Part shown: positions 29,368-37,108 of the stretch, piece after piece | Layout: each line of letters begins with the position of its first letter | Numbering within the stretch: the stretch's first letter is position 1 | DNA from: Cyclobacteriaceae bacterium | Lineage (GTDB): Bacteria; Bacteroidota; Bacteroidia; Cytophagales; Cyclobacteriaceae | Direction of reading: 5' to 3' | NCBI GenBank assembly: GCA_028281285.1 | Contig: JANQKF010000013.1 | Span: forward strand, 1-64,000 | Length of the DNA: 64,000 nucleotides | Made by a program: the position numbers and the translations under genes | Notes under the pieces: model-generated | The model's database searches: none | What the model saw: only the letters and a program-made list of their open reading frames with translations | Told to the model about the DNA's origin: nothing

Positions 29368-31731
29368 ATGCTTAAAAGCTTTCTGAAGACCACTTTGCGT
29401 ACAATTCGCAAGAGTCCGCTTACCTCCTTTATCAACATTTTCGGCCTGGCTGCAGCTTTAGGAGTCGCCATTATGTGCTATTCCTTTGTCTCTTATGATC
29501 TCAATACCGATCAATTCCACGAAAACAGAGAGGAAATCTATATGGCCACAACCGTATTGAGCAGAACAGGAGAAGAAGCCAATTACGGAATTACTCCTGT
29601 CCCCTATTCGGAACGCCTGAGAAATGATTTTCCTCAAATCAAAAGAGTCGTGCGTATGGAAAACAGAAACGGCATCATGAGGGCTGGCTTGAAAGTTTTT
29701 AACGAACGCATCTCATTTGCCGATCCCGGCTTCCTGGACATGTTCACGTTTCCTTTAAAATGGGGAAACAAGTCTTCACTTGAGGAGCCAAACAAAATAA
29801 TTCTCAGCGAATTCACTGCTACGAAATACTTTGGAGATACCAACCCTGTTGGTGAAGCCATTACCTTCGATTTTGGAGATAAGAAATACACATTCGAGGT
29901 CGGAGGAGTAGCTGAAAAATTCCCTCCGGCACGGAGCATGGATTTTAGGGCGTTGGTCAACTTTGATCAGATCGAAATCATTGATCCCTCCTTCCGAATC
30001 AATGACTGGTCCAGATTTCTCGATGCCACCTTCATTCAGTTGGAAAATCCCAATGACCTTTCCAGCATAGAGCAAAGTGTACAGCAATTCGTGAGCATAC
30101 AAAACGATGTTCAAAAAGACTGGCCAGCAACTGAGTTTGGGTTTACTCCATGGACAAGGGTTTTCCTGGACGGTAATGATTTGAAAAATACTGTAACGGG
30201 GGGCACTGATGGTTTGGCACGTTTGGTATTGAGCATAATCGGTGCATTCATTCTTGTACTCGCAGTATTTAATTACATCAATATCGCTATTGTCTCTGCC
30301 ACGAAACGACTCAAAGAAATTGGTGTTCGAAAGGTTATGGGAGGAACTAGAAAATCTCTTATCACTCAGTTCCTATCCGAGAACGTTTTTATGACCTTGG
30401 TAGCTCTGATACTAGGGTTTGTTCTTGCAGTAACCTTGCTTATCCCAGGCTTTGACAATCTATTCCAAATTGGAATGGAATTCGATATCGCGCATACTGA
30501 ACTATGGATATTCTTGTTGATTTTGGTTGTGTTCACTGGGCTGGCATCAGGTGCTTATCCTGCGCTCTACATCTCAAATTTTAGTGCCGTAAACATCTTC
30601 AGAGGGCGTTTACGTTTTGGTGGAAAAAACCGACTTACAAAGGCCTTCCTTACATTCCAATATATACTGGCGTGCATAGCAGTGGTCGGTGGAATCATGT
30701 TCACTCAAAACACGGCTTATCAAAGGGCCAGGGATTGGGGTTATGACAAAGACCTTACATTAGCTGCCTATTTGGACAGTCCTCAGGAATTGATGCAACT
30801 AAAAGCTGTGATGGAACAGAACCCAAATATAGAATCCATTGCAGGATCAACTCATCATCTTAATCGAGGCAGAGGCAGCTTGCAAATAGAAACAATGGAT
30901 CTCGAAAAGCGAGATATCGTAACACTGGAAATCGGACCTAACTATATTGAGACCATGAAACTCAATCTACTTGAAGGAAGGTCTTTCGAGGAGAGAAGAG
31001 AAGCTGACTTTCAGAATGTCGTGGTGAACGAAAAGATGGCCCGGGTATTAAACCCCAATGGAGCATTGGGATCCAGGTTTAAAGTTGACAGTGTGACCTA
31101 TACCGTAATCGGAATTGTGGAAGACTTCCATCAATGGTCGTTCTTTGACCCAATCGAACCCATGATACTCAAGTTGGCTAGAGAGGATCAATATGCCTAT
31201 TTATCCATGAAGGTTAAAGATGGTACGCTTTTGAATACCCATGAAAGTCTTGAGAATTCCTGGACAGAACTATTTCCTGATAAGCCGTATAATGGCTTTT
31301 ATCAGGAATCAACTTTGGAATGGTATTTCAGGGAGATTGATGGGCATGGTAAACTAATGCGTTACGTGGCTACCCTGTGCATAATTCTTTCCTGTCTTGG
31401 GCTGTATGGTCTGGTTTCTCTAAATGTGGCCAGCAGAACAAAGGAATTCAGCATTCGGAAGGCGTTAGGTGCGGGACTTAAAAACCTTGCTCTGGTGATC
31501 AATCGACAATTCGTAGTGTTTATGATCATCGCCTTAGTATTGGGGCTACCTATAAGTTACGTCTTAATGGATGCCCTATTTGAAGCAGTGTATGCTTACT
31601 ACAAACCAATCACGATCATTCCATTTCTAATGGCAATGGTGATGGTTGTATTAATGGTCTTTCTCACTGTTTCTTCTCAAGTGAAGAAAGTAATGACCAC
31701 AAGTCCTACGGAAGGACTGAGAAGCGAATAA
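29368..31731 (+). CDS. FtsX/MacB-type ABC transporter permease
   Basis: 787 residues with the Bacteroidota double-FtsX layout: TM helix at the N-terminus (SPLTSFINIFGLAAALGVAIMCYSF), a periplasmic MacB_PCD domain, three TM helices (about 285-420), a second periplasmic domain, and three C-terminal TM helices. Coupling segments RLKEIGVRKVMGGTRKSL and TKEFSIRKALGAGLKN are conserved. No ATPase gene lies nearby, so it must use one encoded elsewhere. Probably exports a lipid, peptide or lipoprotein, or transmits force across the envelope; substrate unknown. It ends one base before the convergent glycosyltransferase. Confidence 0.9.
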   Translation: MLKSFLKTTLRTIRKSPLTSFINIFGLAAALGVAIMCYSFVSYDLNTDQFHENREEIYMATTVLSRTGEEANYGITPVPYSERLRNDFPQIKRVVRMENRNGIMRAGLKVFNERISFADPGFLDMFTFPLKWGNKSSLEEPNKIILSEFTATKYFGDTNPVGEAITFDFGDKKYTFEVGGVAEKFPPARSMDFRALVNFDQIEIIDPSFRINDWSRFLDATFIQLENPNDLSSIEQSVQQFVSIQNDVQKDWPATEFGFTPWTRVFLDGNDLKNTVTGGTDGLARLVLSIIGAFILVLAVFNYINIAIVSATKRLKEIGVRKVMGGTRKSLITQFLSENVFMTLVALILGFVLAVTLLIPGFDNLFQIGMEFDIAHTELWIFLLILVVFTGLASGAYPALYISNFSAVNIFRGRLRFGGKNRLTKAFLTFQYILACIAVVGGIMFTQNTAYQRARDWGYDKDLTLAAYLDSPQELMQLKAVMEQNPNIESIAGSTHHLNRGRGSLQIETMDLEKRDIVTLEIGPNYIETMKLNLLEGRSFEERREADFQNVVVNEKMARVLNPNGALGSRFKVDSVTYTVIGIVEDFHQWSFFDPIEPMILKLAREDQYAYLSMKVKDGTLLNTHESLENSWTELFPDKPYNGFYQESTLEWYFREIDGHGKLMRYVATLCIILSCLGLYGLVSLNVASRTKEFSIRKALGAGLKNLALVINRQFVVFMIIALVLGLPISYVLMDALFEAVYAYYKPITIIPFLMAMVMVVLMVFLTVSSQVKKVMTTSPTEGLRSE

Positions 31732-32685
31732 CTAAAGGAGACCCTTTTTTCTTTTCTTGTTGAGAAATCGGTAGTCCAATTTCAAGACAAGAAGCGTTTT
31801 ATACATCATAAGCCTGAAAGTACTTTCTTTCAGGCTTTTTAATAATTCAAAAAACTCTCCGGCAAGCTCAGATGCTCCCGATGTAATACAATGTCCAAGT
31901 TCATGGCGCACCCTTTCTCTTAATGCCTGGAATTCTGTGTTTGTCTTGCAAAGCTGATGTGCTTTATGACATACTATCAATGTGGATTGCAGTTGATGAT
32001 TACGTCTAAAATCATATTGAAAAGCAGACATTGAAGTTTTTACTTTTCTCTTAGACATAAGCACTTCATCCAAATAGGTGTATTTGGTAAATCGGCTTGA
32101 TCGGACCCAAAAGTCAAAGTCTTCAAATTCAAGATCGCTGTCATAGCCATTAAGCCTCTCCAATACGGATCTGTGGATCATCATAGTCGGAGTGCATATG
32201 AAATAACGTTTCAGAATCTCCTCAAAAACATCTCCATGAGGAACTTCCTTGAGCAAGCCCTTTTTTCTTAACTCCTCATTATGATTAGCAAGTATATCTG
32301 AGCTTTCATTGATGTAATTGGCATTTGAGAAACAAACACCACATTCAGCGTCCACTTTTTGTAACTGCTCAACACTTTTGGATATAAATTCCGCGTGCAT
32401 AACATCATCCAGTGCAAAATCAACAATGTAATCACCCTTAGATAGATCAAAGGCCTGATTGAAGGTAGATGTATATCCAATATTTGATGAATTAAGCTGA
32501 AGCTTAATGTTTTCTTTTCCTGCAACAAAATCTCTAATCACCTGTTGACTTGAGTCAGTGCTAGAATCATCACATATAATGATTTCCAGGTTTTCATAAC
32601 TCTGATCGAAAACACTTTTCAGCGCTTCTATAATGTAGCGCTCGTGGTTATAGGAAATACAAATAATTGAAACTAGGGGCTTCAT
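31732..32685 (-). CDS. Family 2 glycosyltransferase
   Basis: 317 residues of GT-A fold. VSIICISYNHERYIIEALKSVFDQSY opens the domain, IIICDDSSTDSS holds the nucleotide-sugar Asp pair, and FALDDVM provides the DxD-like metal site. Three quarters in, DSDLEFEDFDFWVR resembles the acceptor-side acidic motif. The C-terminal 100 residues are helical and Lys-rich. Cytoplasmic, membrane-associated enzyme adding a sugar to a lipid-linked glycan. It is the last gene of the glycan cassette and overlaps the flippase stop by four bases. Confidence 0.9.
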   Translation of the reverse strand: MKPLVSIICISYNHERYIIEALKSVFDQSYENLEIIICDDSSTDSSQQVIRDFVAGKENIKLQLNSSNIGYTSTFNQAFDLSKGDYIVDFALDDVMHAEFISKSVEQLQKVDAECGVCFSNANYINESSDILANHNEELRKKGLLKEVPHGDVFEEILKRYFICTPTMMIHRSVLERLNGYDSDLEFEDFDFWVRSSRFTKYTYLDEVLMSKRKVKTSMSAFQYDFRRNHQLQSTLIVCHKAHQLCKTNTEFQALRERVRHELGHCITSGASELAGEFFELLKSLKESTFRLMMYKTLLVLKLDYRFLNKKRKKGLL

Positions 32686-33935
32686 TTGAATAATAAACGC
32701 CTATTAAAGTAGACCAAGATGAGAAAGAATCCTATGAACCGCCACATGTGAGCAATGGTCAGTGCTTCTAAATTATATTGTTGGAGCAATATGCTGATGA
32801 GGGTCAGGTAAATTACAGCAGAGAAGAACTGTGCCTTAATGTACTTCCAGGTTTGAACACGTGCTGAAAGCAAGTAGGCCAAGAGATAGGACAGAATACA
32901 GAAAAAATCCCCCACCACCTGATATCGAACCAAGTAACTTGCTTTTTTAAATCCTGAGGCAAAGAAGAGCTCCAGGAAAAAAGAACGATTGAAATAATAA
33001 ATGGCAAGACAAAACACCATAAGAAACGCCACAAATCCCATAACCTTAGACACGTAACTCTTCAAGGCCACTGAATCGTGAATCAAAGAAGCCATTTTTG
33101 GATAGTAAACCACTCCTACTGTCCCCGTAAAGACCAGCAAATAACTATTGGACATTTTAGCCACAGCCTGCCATAACCCAGTACGATCAGTTCCAAATTC
33201 TGTGATGATGTAATCCCTGACTCCAAAATCCAATAGTTTACCAAAAGCAATTGAACTAATAGCCATCACGATAAAACTCCAGATCATTCTGGACGACTTT
33301 TTGTCCGGGGCTTTAAACGTCAACGGAATTGTCTTTCGTTTTCTCAGAAAGTAAAACAGTGCGCAAAAGAACATCAAAGAATAACCTACTGGAAAACTTA
33401 AAAGCGCCTGATCTAAATTGCCTCTGGTGATACCCAAATAGACTGTTCCAGTTAAAAGTACCACACCAATAATGCTGATGACAGCGTACGCTCTTACGTC
33501 ACGATAGGACAAAATAATGGCATTGAGCATGGCTGTCATTAATGTCAACAACACTGCGGGAATAAATATGACCAAGAACTGTACAGTGGATAGCTCGTCA
33601 ATGAATCGATCGAAGAAAAAGGATTTTCTCCAGAGTAATATTGCCAAGACCAATACCATGATAAGTATGGTCATCCAAAAGCCAGTTTGGAAAAGTTTCT
33701 TCTTTCGGTCCTCCTCCATTTGAGGGTCTGACCAATATTTCATAATACCTCGATTTACCCCCTCATTTGGTAGCAAGGTGAAGAGTGAAATGAGGTTTTG
33801 GAAGTGAGAAAGAAGAGTAATCCCGCTTGTTCCTAAAAAAACAGCAAAAAGTTTATTGATAGTTAGCCCACCTAATGCTCGGAAAACAACCGCACTGAAA
33901 GACCATGATGAACTTTTGAAGAATTGTGATTTCAA
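32682..33935 (-). CDS. Polysaccharide (O-antigen type) flippase
   Basis: 417 residues with about 12 transmembrane helices and few charged loops, matching the Wzx/MATE-like polysaccharide exporter group. The N-terminal SSWSFSAVVFRALGGLTINKLFAVFLGTSGITLLSHFQNL is the usual opening of these flippases. It should move a lipid-linked oligosaccharide across the cytoplasmic membrane. It starts 11 bases after the GNAT/FemAB-like gene and overlaps the glycosyltransferase. Confidence 0.85.
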   Translation of the reverse strand: MKSQFFKSSSWSFSAVVFRALGGLTINKLFAVFLGTSGITLLSHFQNLISLFTLLPNEGVNRGIMKYWSDPQMEEDRKKKLFQTGFWMTILIMVLVLAILLWRKSFFFDRFIDELSTVQFLVIFIPAVLLTLMTAMLNAIILSYRDVRAYAVISIIGVVLLTGTVYLGITRGNLDQALLSFPVGYSLMFFCALFYFLRKRKTIPLTFKAPDKKSSRMIWSFIVMAISSIAFGKLLDFGVRDYIITEFGTDRTGLWQAVAKMSNSYLLVFTGTVGVVYYPKMASLIHDSVALKSYVSKVMGFVAFLMVFCLAIYYFNRSFFLELFFASGFKKASYLVRYQVVGDFFCILSYLLAYLLSARVQTWKYIKAQFFSAVIYLTLISILLQQYNLEALTIAHMWRFIGFFLILVYFNRRLLFK

Positions 33936-33945
33936 CTACTCTGTT

Positions 33946-34875
33946 TTACCGCGAAGATAGGGCTTTTCGGAAGACTAAGCCCTTACTCTCCATCCCTCCT
34001 ATGTGCGATTTAAAACGATAAAGAGATTGGTTCATTTTGTTGCCAACATAGGAAGTGCCTAAATCCAGTAATTCAACGCCTTGATTCTGGCACCACTTAT
34101 ACATCCCGTCTACTAGTTTGACAATTGGGCTGTAATTGTTGAATGCAGGGTCATGGGCAGGGTAAAAGTGGTAAAGTATGCTATTGTTGACCCGAATGGC
34201 AATCGTGGCTGCAATCAGTTGTTCATTCGAATAAATGCCAAAAGGGATATAAGCCTCCTTATTCAGTTTTCTTGATTGATCCAGTTCTGCCCGGCCCATG
34301 GACAAGGGTTTATTGGCCATATTCCGCCAATCGTTGATTGCAGTGTAGACTCTTGAAAGTTCATTTTGAGGCAGATGACGAAATTCGAAGCCTGACTTGT
34401 TGCATTTCCTAAGTCGCCTCATCTCCATCTCTTTCATAATCAAATCGTGTGAAGAAACAGGGATTACCTGGAATACTCTTTCAGATTTCACATTATACTG
34501 TAAATCTTTTAAACATTGGGTTAGCACTCTTTGATCTTGATATGCTTCCGGACATTGACCAACCCGGATGAACCGTACTCCATTGGATTTTAATTCTCTT
34601 TCGACAAAAACCAAAAAGGTCATTAAGTCTTCAGATGACAATTGAGAATTGAATTCAATTCCTCCGAAGGGTGCCTTAAAAGGAGAAATGGCTTCTCCTT
34701 CTTCCAGGTTAAATGCGACATGTGCATCACACGAGTTGTCAACCGGATCATACCAATAGTAGTGAATCTGAGGCAGATCGTTATTGGCATTCAGAAATTG
34801 AGGAGTATTGTAGAGAAAAGAAATGTATCGGATCTCAGATTGATCTGGTAATTCATCAACGAGTCTATAACCCAT
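33946..34875 (-). CDS. GNAT/FemAB-like acyltransferase
   Basis: 309 residues from the ATG at 34875, which overlaps the cupin gene by 11 bases; a frame 15 codons longer would overlap by 56. Two GNAT-like halves are suggested: LMTFLVFVERELKSNGVRFIRVGQCPEAY in the first and IPFGIYSNEQLIAATIAIRVNNSILYHFYPAHD followed by DLGTSYVGNKMNQSLYRFKSHIGG in the second, as in FemAB-type and BioF2-like enzymes. Within a sugar cassette it probably acylates (acetyl or aminoacyl) an amino sugar made by the cassette. Substrate unknown. Confidence 0.7.
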   Translation of the reverse strand: MGYRLVDELPDQSEIRYISFLYNTPQFLNANNDLPQIHYYWYDPVDNSCDAHVAFNLEEGEAISPFKAPFGGIEFNSQLSSEDLMTFLVFVERELKSNGVRFIRVGQCPEAYQDQRVLTQCLKDLQYNVKSERVFQVIPVSSHDLIMKEMEMRRLRKCNKSGFEFRHLPQNELSRVYTAINDWRNMANKPLSMGRAELDQSRKLNKEAYIPFGIYSNEQLIAATIAIRVNNSILYHFYPAHDPAFNNYSPIVKLVDGMYKWCQNQGVELLDLGTSYVGNKMNQSLYRFKSHIGGMESKGLVFRKALSSR

Positions 34876-35257
34876 CAAACTCCTCCCTTCTCCGTATATA
34901 GTCTTCCTCAATAAATTCATCCGAAGCCAGACCTATCATCAAAGCATTCTGACTGAAGACCATTTTTCCCCACCATAGAGGAGGTATGTATAAACCGGTT
35001 TCAGGATTATCTAAGGTATAGCCAAGACGTTCACCATCTTTCGATTCCAGTAAAATCTCTATTCTACCGTTCGTACAAACAACCACTTGACGCGAAGTTC
35101 TATGGGCATGATTACCCCGGATCTGATGCTCGGGAATATCCCAAAGCCAATAAACCCTTTGAATCTCAAAAGGAACCTCATCCAAGCTCTGTGTAAAACT
35201 GAGTTTGCCACTCTCTGCCCGATGAGATCGAAAAGAAATGAGGAACGGCTTATCCAT
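34865..35257 (-). CDS. FdtA/WxcM-like cupin, sugar 3,4-ketoisomerase
   Basis: 130 residues from the ATG at 35257. RGNHAHRTSRQ carries H50 and H52, matching the catalytic histidine pair of FdtA-type dTDP-6-deoxy-hexulose isomerases. The jelly-roll strands VVVCTNGRIEILLE and TGLYIPPLWWGKMVF follow, and the C-terminus DEFIEEDYIRRREEF is typical. It should convert a dTDP-4-keto to a dTDP-3-keto 6-deoxy sugar on the way to an amino sugar. No dTDP-glucose or aminotransferase genes are in the window, so the supply must come from elsewhere. The start overlaps the HTH gene stop by eight bases. Confidence 0.82.
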   Translation of the reverse strand: MDKPFLISFRSHRAESGKLSFTQSLDEVPFEIQRVYWLWDIPEHQIRGNHAHRTSRQVVVCTNGRIEILLESKDGERLGYTLDNPETGLYIPPLWWGKMVFSQNALMIGLASDEFIEEDYIRRREEFDGL

Positions 35258-35507
35258 TGATGTACTCTTCGATTCTTTTGCTGTCAACTTCAGAGGTTTT
35301 ACCTGTGGAGATCTGATTGGCCACAAGCTTTGGATAGGCATCTCTCAATTCGAACAAGATGTTAAAAGCCAAAAGGACATGTCGATTGTCGGAACGCCTG
35401 CCATTAACTATCGACCGGATGGTATCTTTGCTTAAGCCCAATGCATCAGCAACAAGCTCATAGTCTCCGTCCTTTTTGAGGTTTTTTATTTCGTCAAAAC
35501 TTTTCAT
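35250..35507 (-). CDS. Small helix-turn-helix DNA-binding protein
   Basis: 85 residues from the ATG at 35507 (a GTG three codons earlier overlaps the operator). DYELVADALGLSKDTIRSIVNGRRSDNRHVLLAFNIL is a Cro/XRE-like helix-turn-helix with the recognition helix at KDTIRSIVNGRRS. The rest is short and helical. As the first gene of the glycan cassette it is placed to control that operon. It is divergent from the XRE regulator across a 24-bp palindrome. Confidence 0.72.
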   Translation of the reverse strand: MKSFDEIKNLKKDGDYELVADALGLSKDTIRSIVNGRRSDNRHVLLAFNILFELRDAYPKLVANQISTGKTSEVDSKRIEEYING

Positions 35508-35508
35508 A

Positions 35509-35532
35509 TTTGTCACTATATCGCGTTACAAA
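35509..35532. promoter_or_regulatory. 24-bp palindromic operator, copy 1
   Basis: TTTGTCAC, 8 bases, then GTTACAAA: an inverted repeat with 8-bp arms and one mismatch, ending just before the HTH ATG and 55 bases before the XRE ATG. Copy 2 at 36818-36841, read on the other strand, is identical at 21 of 24 positions, spacer included. A second perfect repeat, CGCGTT/AACGCG (35522-35537), overlaps its right half. Probable binding site of one of the flanking regulators. Confidence 0.65.
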
Positions 35533-35587
35533 ACGCGTCATTATTCTTGACCAATGTCCAATTTATTGAACATATTCACATTTCTAA

Positions 35588-36322
35588 ATGGCCTTCGGAG
35601 ATAAAATCAAAGAGTTGCGGAAGAAGCGTGGATTAAGCCAACAGGCACTCGCAGATCAAATCAACCGACTGTGCAACACTGACTTAAAGAGAAATACCAT
35701 TTCTAACTATGAAAGAGAAAAGAGTTTCCCAGATTATTACAAACTAATTGCGCTAGTCAATATTCTTGACACTTCTTCAGACAACTTGTTGGGGCTAAAT
35801 CAAAGACCACTACCTGGATTGGTATCTCCGAAAATACGTGAGGTTATTCATTCTGGCTTGGTTGAGGAATCCACACCTAATCGCCTTTCAGGGGAAATTA
35901 AGTCAAGATTGGAGGCCAGATCTAATCTGGGCAAAATTAAATACATTAGCCAAAAAGAACAAAACATTTATATAGAAAAGTATAAATGCCCTATATACAT
36001 AAAATCTCTTCCACATATTGTTATTCCATACTTAGCAGAAAAACATTATAGGGCATTTCAATTGTCATCCGCAATCCAGGCTTCTCTTTGGAAGGGTAAA
36101 GTGAATAAGGGCGATATTATTGTTTGCGAGATGTCGAACGTATCGGAAAGTAACCGTCAGGCCGGACTTTTTCTTACCATCTGGGATAAAGACGGTATAA
36201 GGATACTTCGGTATGGTGAACTGATTCAATTTCTGGGTGCACCCAATTTACTGGAGATTTGGGCTCCTCGTACTCTTATTAGCTACCAAGATTACCTATT
36301 GAATGATGTTTCCATGGAATAG
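35588..36322 (+). CDS. XRE-family regulator with S24-like C-terminus
   Basis: 244 residues. The N-terminal helix-turn-helix (about 6-66; IKELRKKRGLSQQALADQINRL and RNTISNYEREKSFPDYYKLIALVNIL) is XRE-like. The C-terminal part HYRAFQLSSAIQASLWKGKVNKGDIIVCE resembles the LexA/CI-type S24 fold, but the GDSM serine box is degenerate (LSSAI) and no clear catalytic Lys follows, so self-cleavage is unlikely. It could act as a dimerisation or ligand-sensing domain. Divergent from the glycan cassette; copy 1 of the palindrome lies in the shared promoter, so it is the first candidate to bind it. Confidence 0.82.
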   Translation: MAFGDKIKELRKKRGLSQQALADQINRLCNTDLKRNTISNYEREKSFPDYYKLIALVNILDTSSDNLLGLNQRPLPGLVSPKIREVIHSGLVEESTPNRLSGEIKSRLEARSNLGKIKYISQKEQNIYIEKYKCPIYIKSLPHIVIPYLAEKHYRAFQLSSAIQASLWKGKVNKGDIIVCEMSNVSESNRQAGLFLTIWDKDGIRILRYGELIQFLGAPNLLEIWAPRTLISYQDYLLNDVSME

Positions 36323-36326
36323 GAAT

Positions 36327-36779
36327 TCACAACTGGTTGTATCGTCTTCTTCCCTGAGAATAATATCGTCTTATTTCGGACTGGCTCAGGTAAGACAGGC
36401 CAATATTTTCGCCCTTTTGGGTAGAAATAATGGTGTAGTCAAGCATTTTTTTGAGTCGAATGACAGCTCCATTCCTTGTGGAAAAATACAGCATCCAACG
36501 AAGTGCAATCGGACATGGACTATTTTGACCAAACTTGAATTTATCTTGATAAAGGACCACGATAACAATACCTGGTAATCTGATGAATCTACCATCAAGC
36601 ATAGTATTCAAAGAGACATGCAGATTTCGGGCACATCCCAATGGAGATAACAGTAAACGAAAAGGGGTTTTCAATTTATAACGGAGGATCGTTCCGTCAT
36701 AGTTAGTACTATAAACAAGATTACTTGCCCTAAATGGGACGTTCATCTTATTGGAAACAGAAAAACCATGACTTTTCAT
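36327..36779 (-). CDS. Small LytTR-like DNA-binding protein
   Basis: 150 residues from the ATG at 36779. The pattern fits a divergent LytTR domain: VPFRASNLVYSTNYDGTILRYKL, then DGRFIRLPGIVIVVL (compare the FIRIHRSYIVNL consensus), then STRNGAVIRLKKML before a basic tail with several Arg. No other domain is present. A GTG at 36806 would extend the frame but lies in the -7 element, so ATG is preferred. The gene is convergent with the XRE regulator and has copy 2 of the palindrome in its promoter. LytTR assignment is by eye and moderately sure. Confidence 0.5.
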   Translation of the reverse strand: MKSHGFSVSNKMNVPFRASNLVYSTNYDGTILRYKLKTPFRLLLSPLGCARNLHVSLNTMLDGRFIRLPGIVIVVLYQDKFKFGQNSPCPIALRWMLYFSTRNGAVIRLKKMLDYTIISTQKGENIGLSYLSQSEIRRYYSQGRRRYNQL

Positions 36780-36805
36780 TGTACGACCATCAGAATAGGC
36801 TTGCA

Positions 36806-36841
36806 CAAAGGTAAAATTTTGTAACGAAATATAGTTACAAA
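36806..36841 (-). promoter_or_regulatory. Promoter with palindromic operator, copy 2
   Basis: On the minus strand TTTG (36838-36841) is followed 24 bases later by TACCTTTG (36806-36813), a perfect -7 element. The palindrome TTTGTAAC-(8)-GTTACAAA (36818-36841, perfect 8-bp arms) fills the space between them, where a repressor would block polymerase. Predicted start about 36799, 20 bases before the ATG of the LytTR-like gene. Confidence 0.6.
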
Positions 36842-37108
36842 TTCTAATTTATTTATTAACTTGCGCTTATCGACCTACCGTTAGATGGTTGAATAATCTA
36901 GGTAGTTATACCTCATCATTTCAAAGACGTTGAAGTGAATCATTTGTGTTTGTACTTACTCATAGAACTCTTAGTAAAACACAAAGTGTTTAGGTAATAT
37001 GCTTGATCGGAAAACGCATTTTCCGGTCAAGCATTTGTCATTTCAACCGACCAAGATTATCATACGACACCATCCAATAATTGAACCCTTTAGGTAAATT
37101 CGCACCGA
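36842..37108. other. Gene-free stretch with successive stem-loops
   Basis: Gene-free stretch, about 330 bases when counted from the LytTR-like ATG at 36779 to the EamA ATG and including the promoter described separately. No plausible ORF. Its middle holds four stem-loops (see the ncRNA entry). The last 75 bases before the EamA ATG are AT-rich, without a clear promoter. Confidence 0.6.
36875..37034 (+). ncRNA. Candidate structured RNA or leader of the EamA gene
   Basis: Four hairpins in tandem. H1: CTACC/GGTAG with inner TAGAT/ATCTA, 36875-36905. H2: CATTTCAA/TTGAAGTG, 36917-36937. H3: AAACAC/GTGTTT, 36977-36991. H4: a 16-bp stem 36999-37014/37019-37034 with a CGCA loop. H4 has its single mismatch as G-U only on the plus strand, so the RNA would be rightward. 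H4 is followed by a weak T tract, like a terminator or attenuator 75 bases before the transporter ATG. No known RNA family recognised. Confidence 0.4.

Noticed and set aside
35257-35341. Longer start for the FdtA-like protein
   Set aside because: The extra 28 residues would overlap the HTH gene by about 90 bases and do not look like the family; the ATG at 35257 gives the normal length and the His pair in register.
36303-36578. 91-residue plus-strand frame opposite the LytTR-like gene
   Set aside because: Overlaps the XRE gene end, composition is not protein-like, and the opposite strand has a promoter and domain pattern.
36780-36806. GTG start for the LytTR-like protein
   Set aside because: The GTG falls in the predicted -7 element, so it would not be in the transcript.
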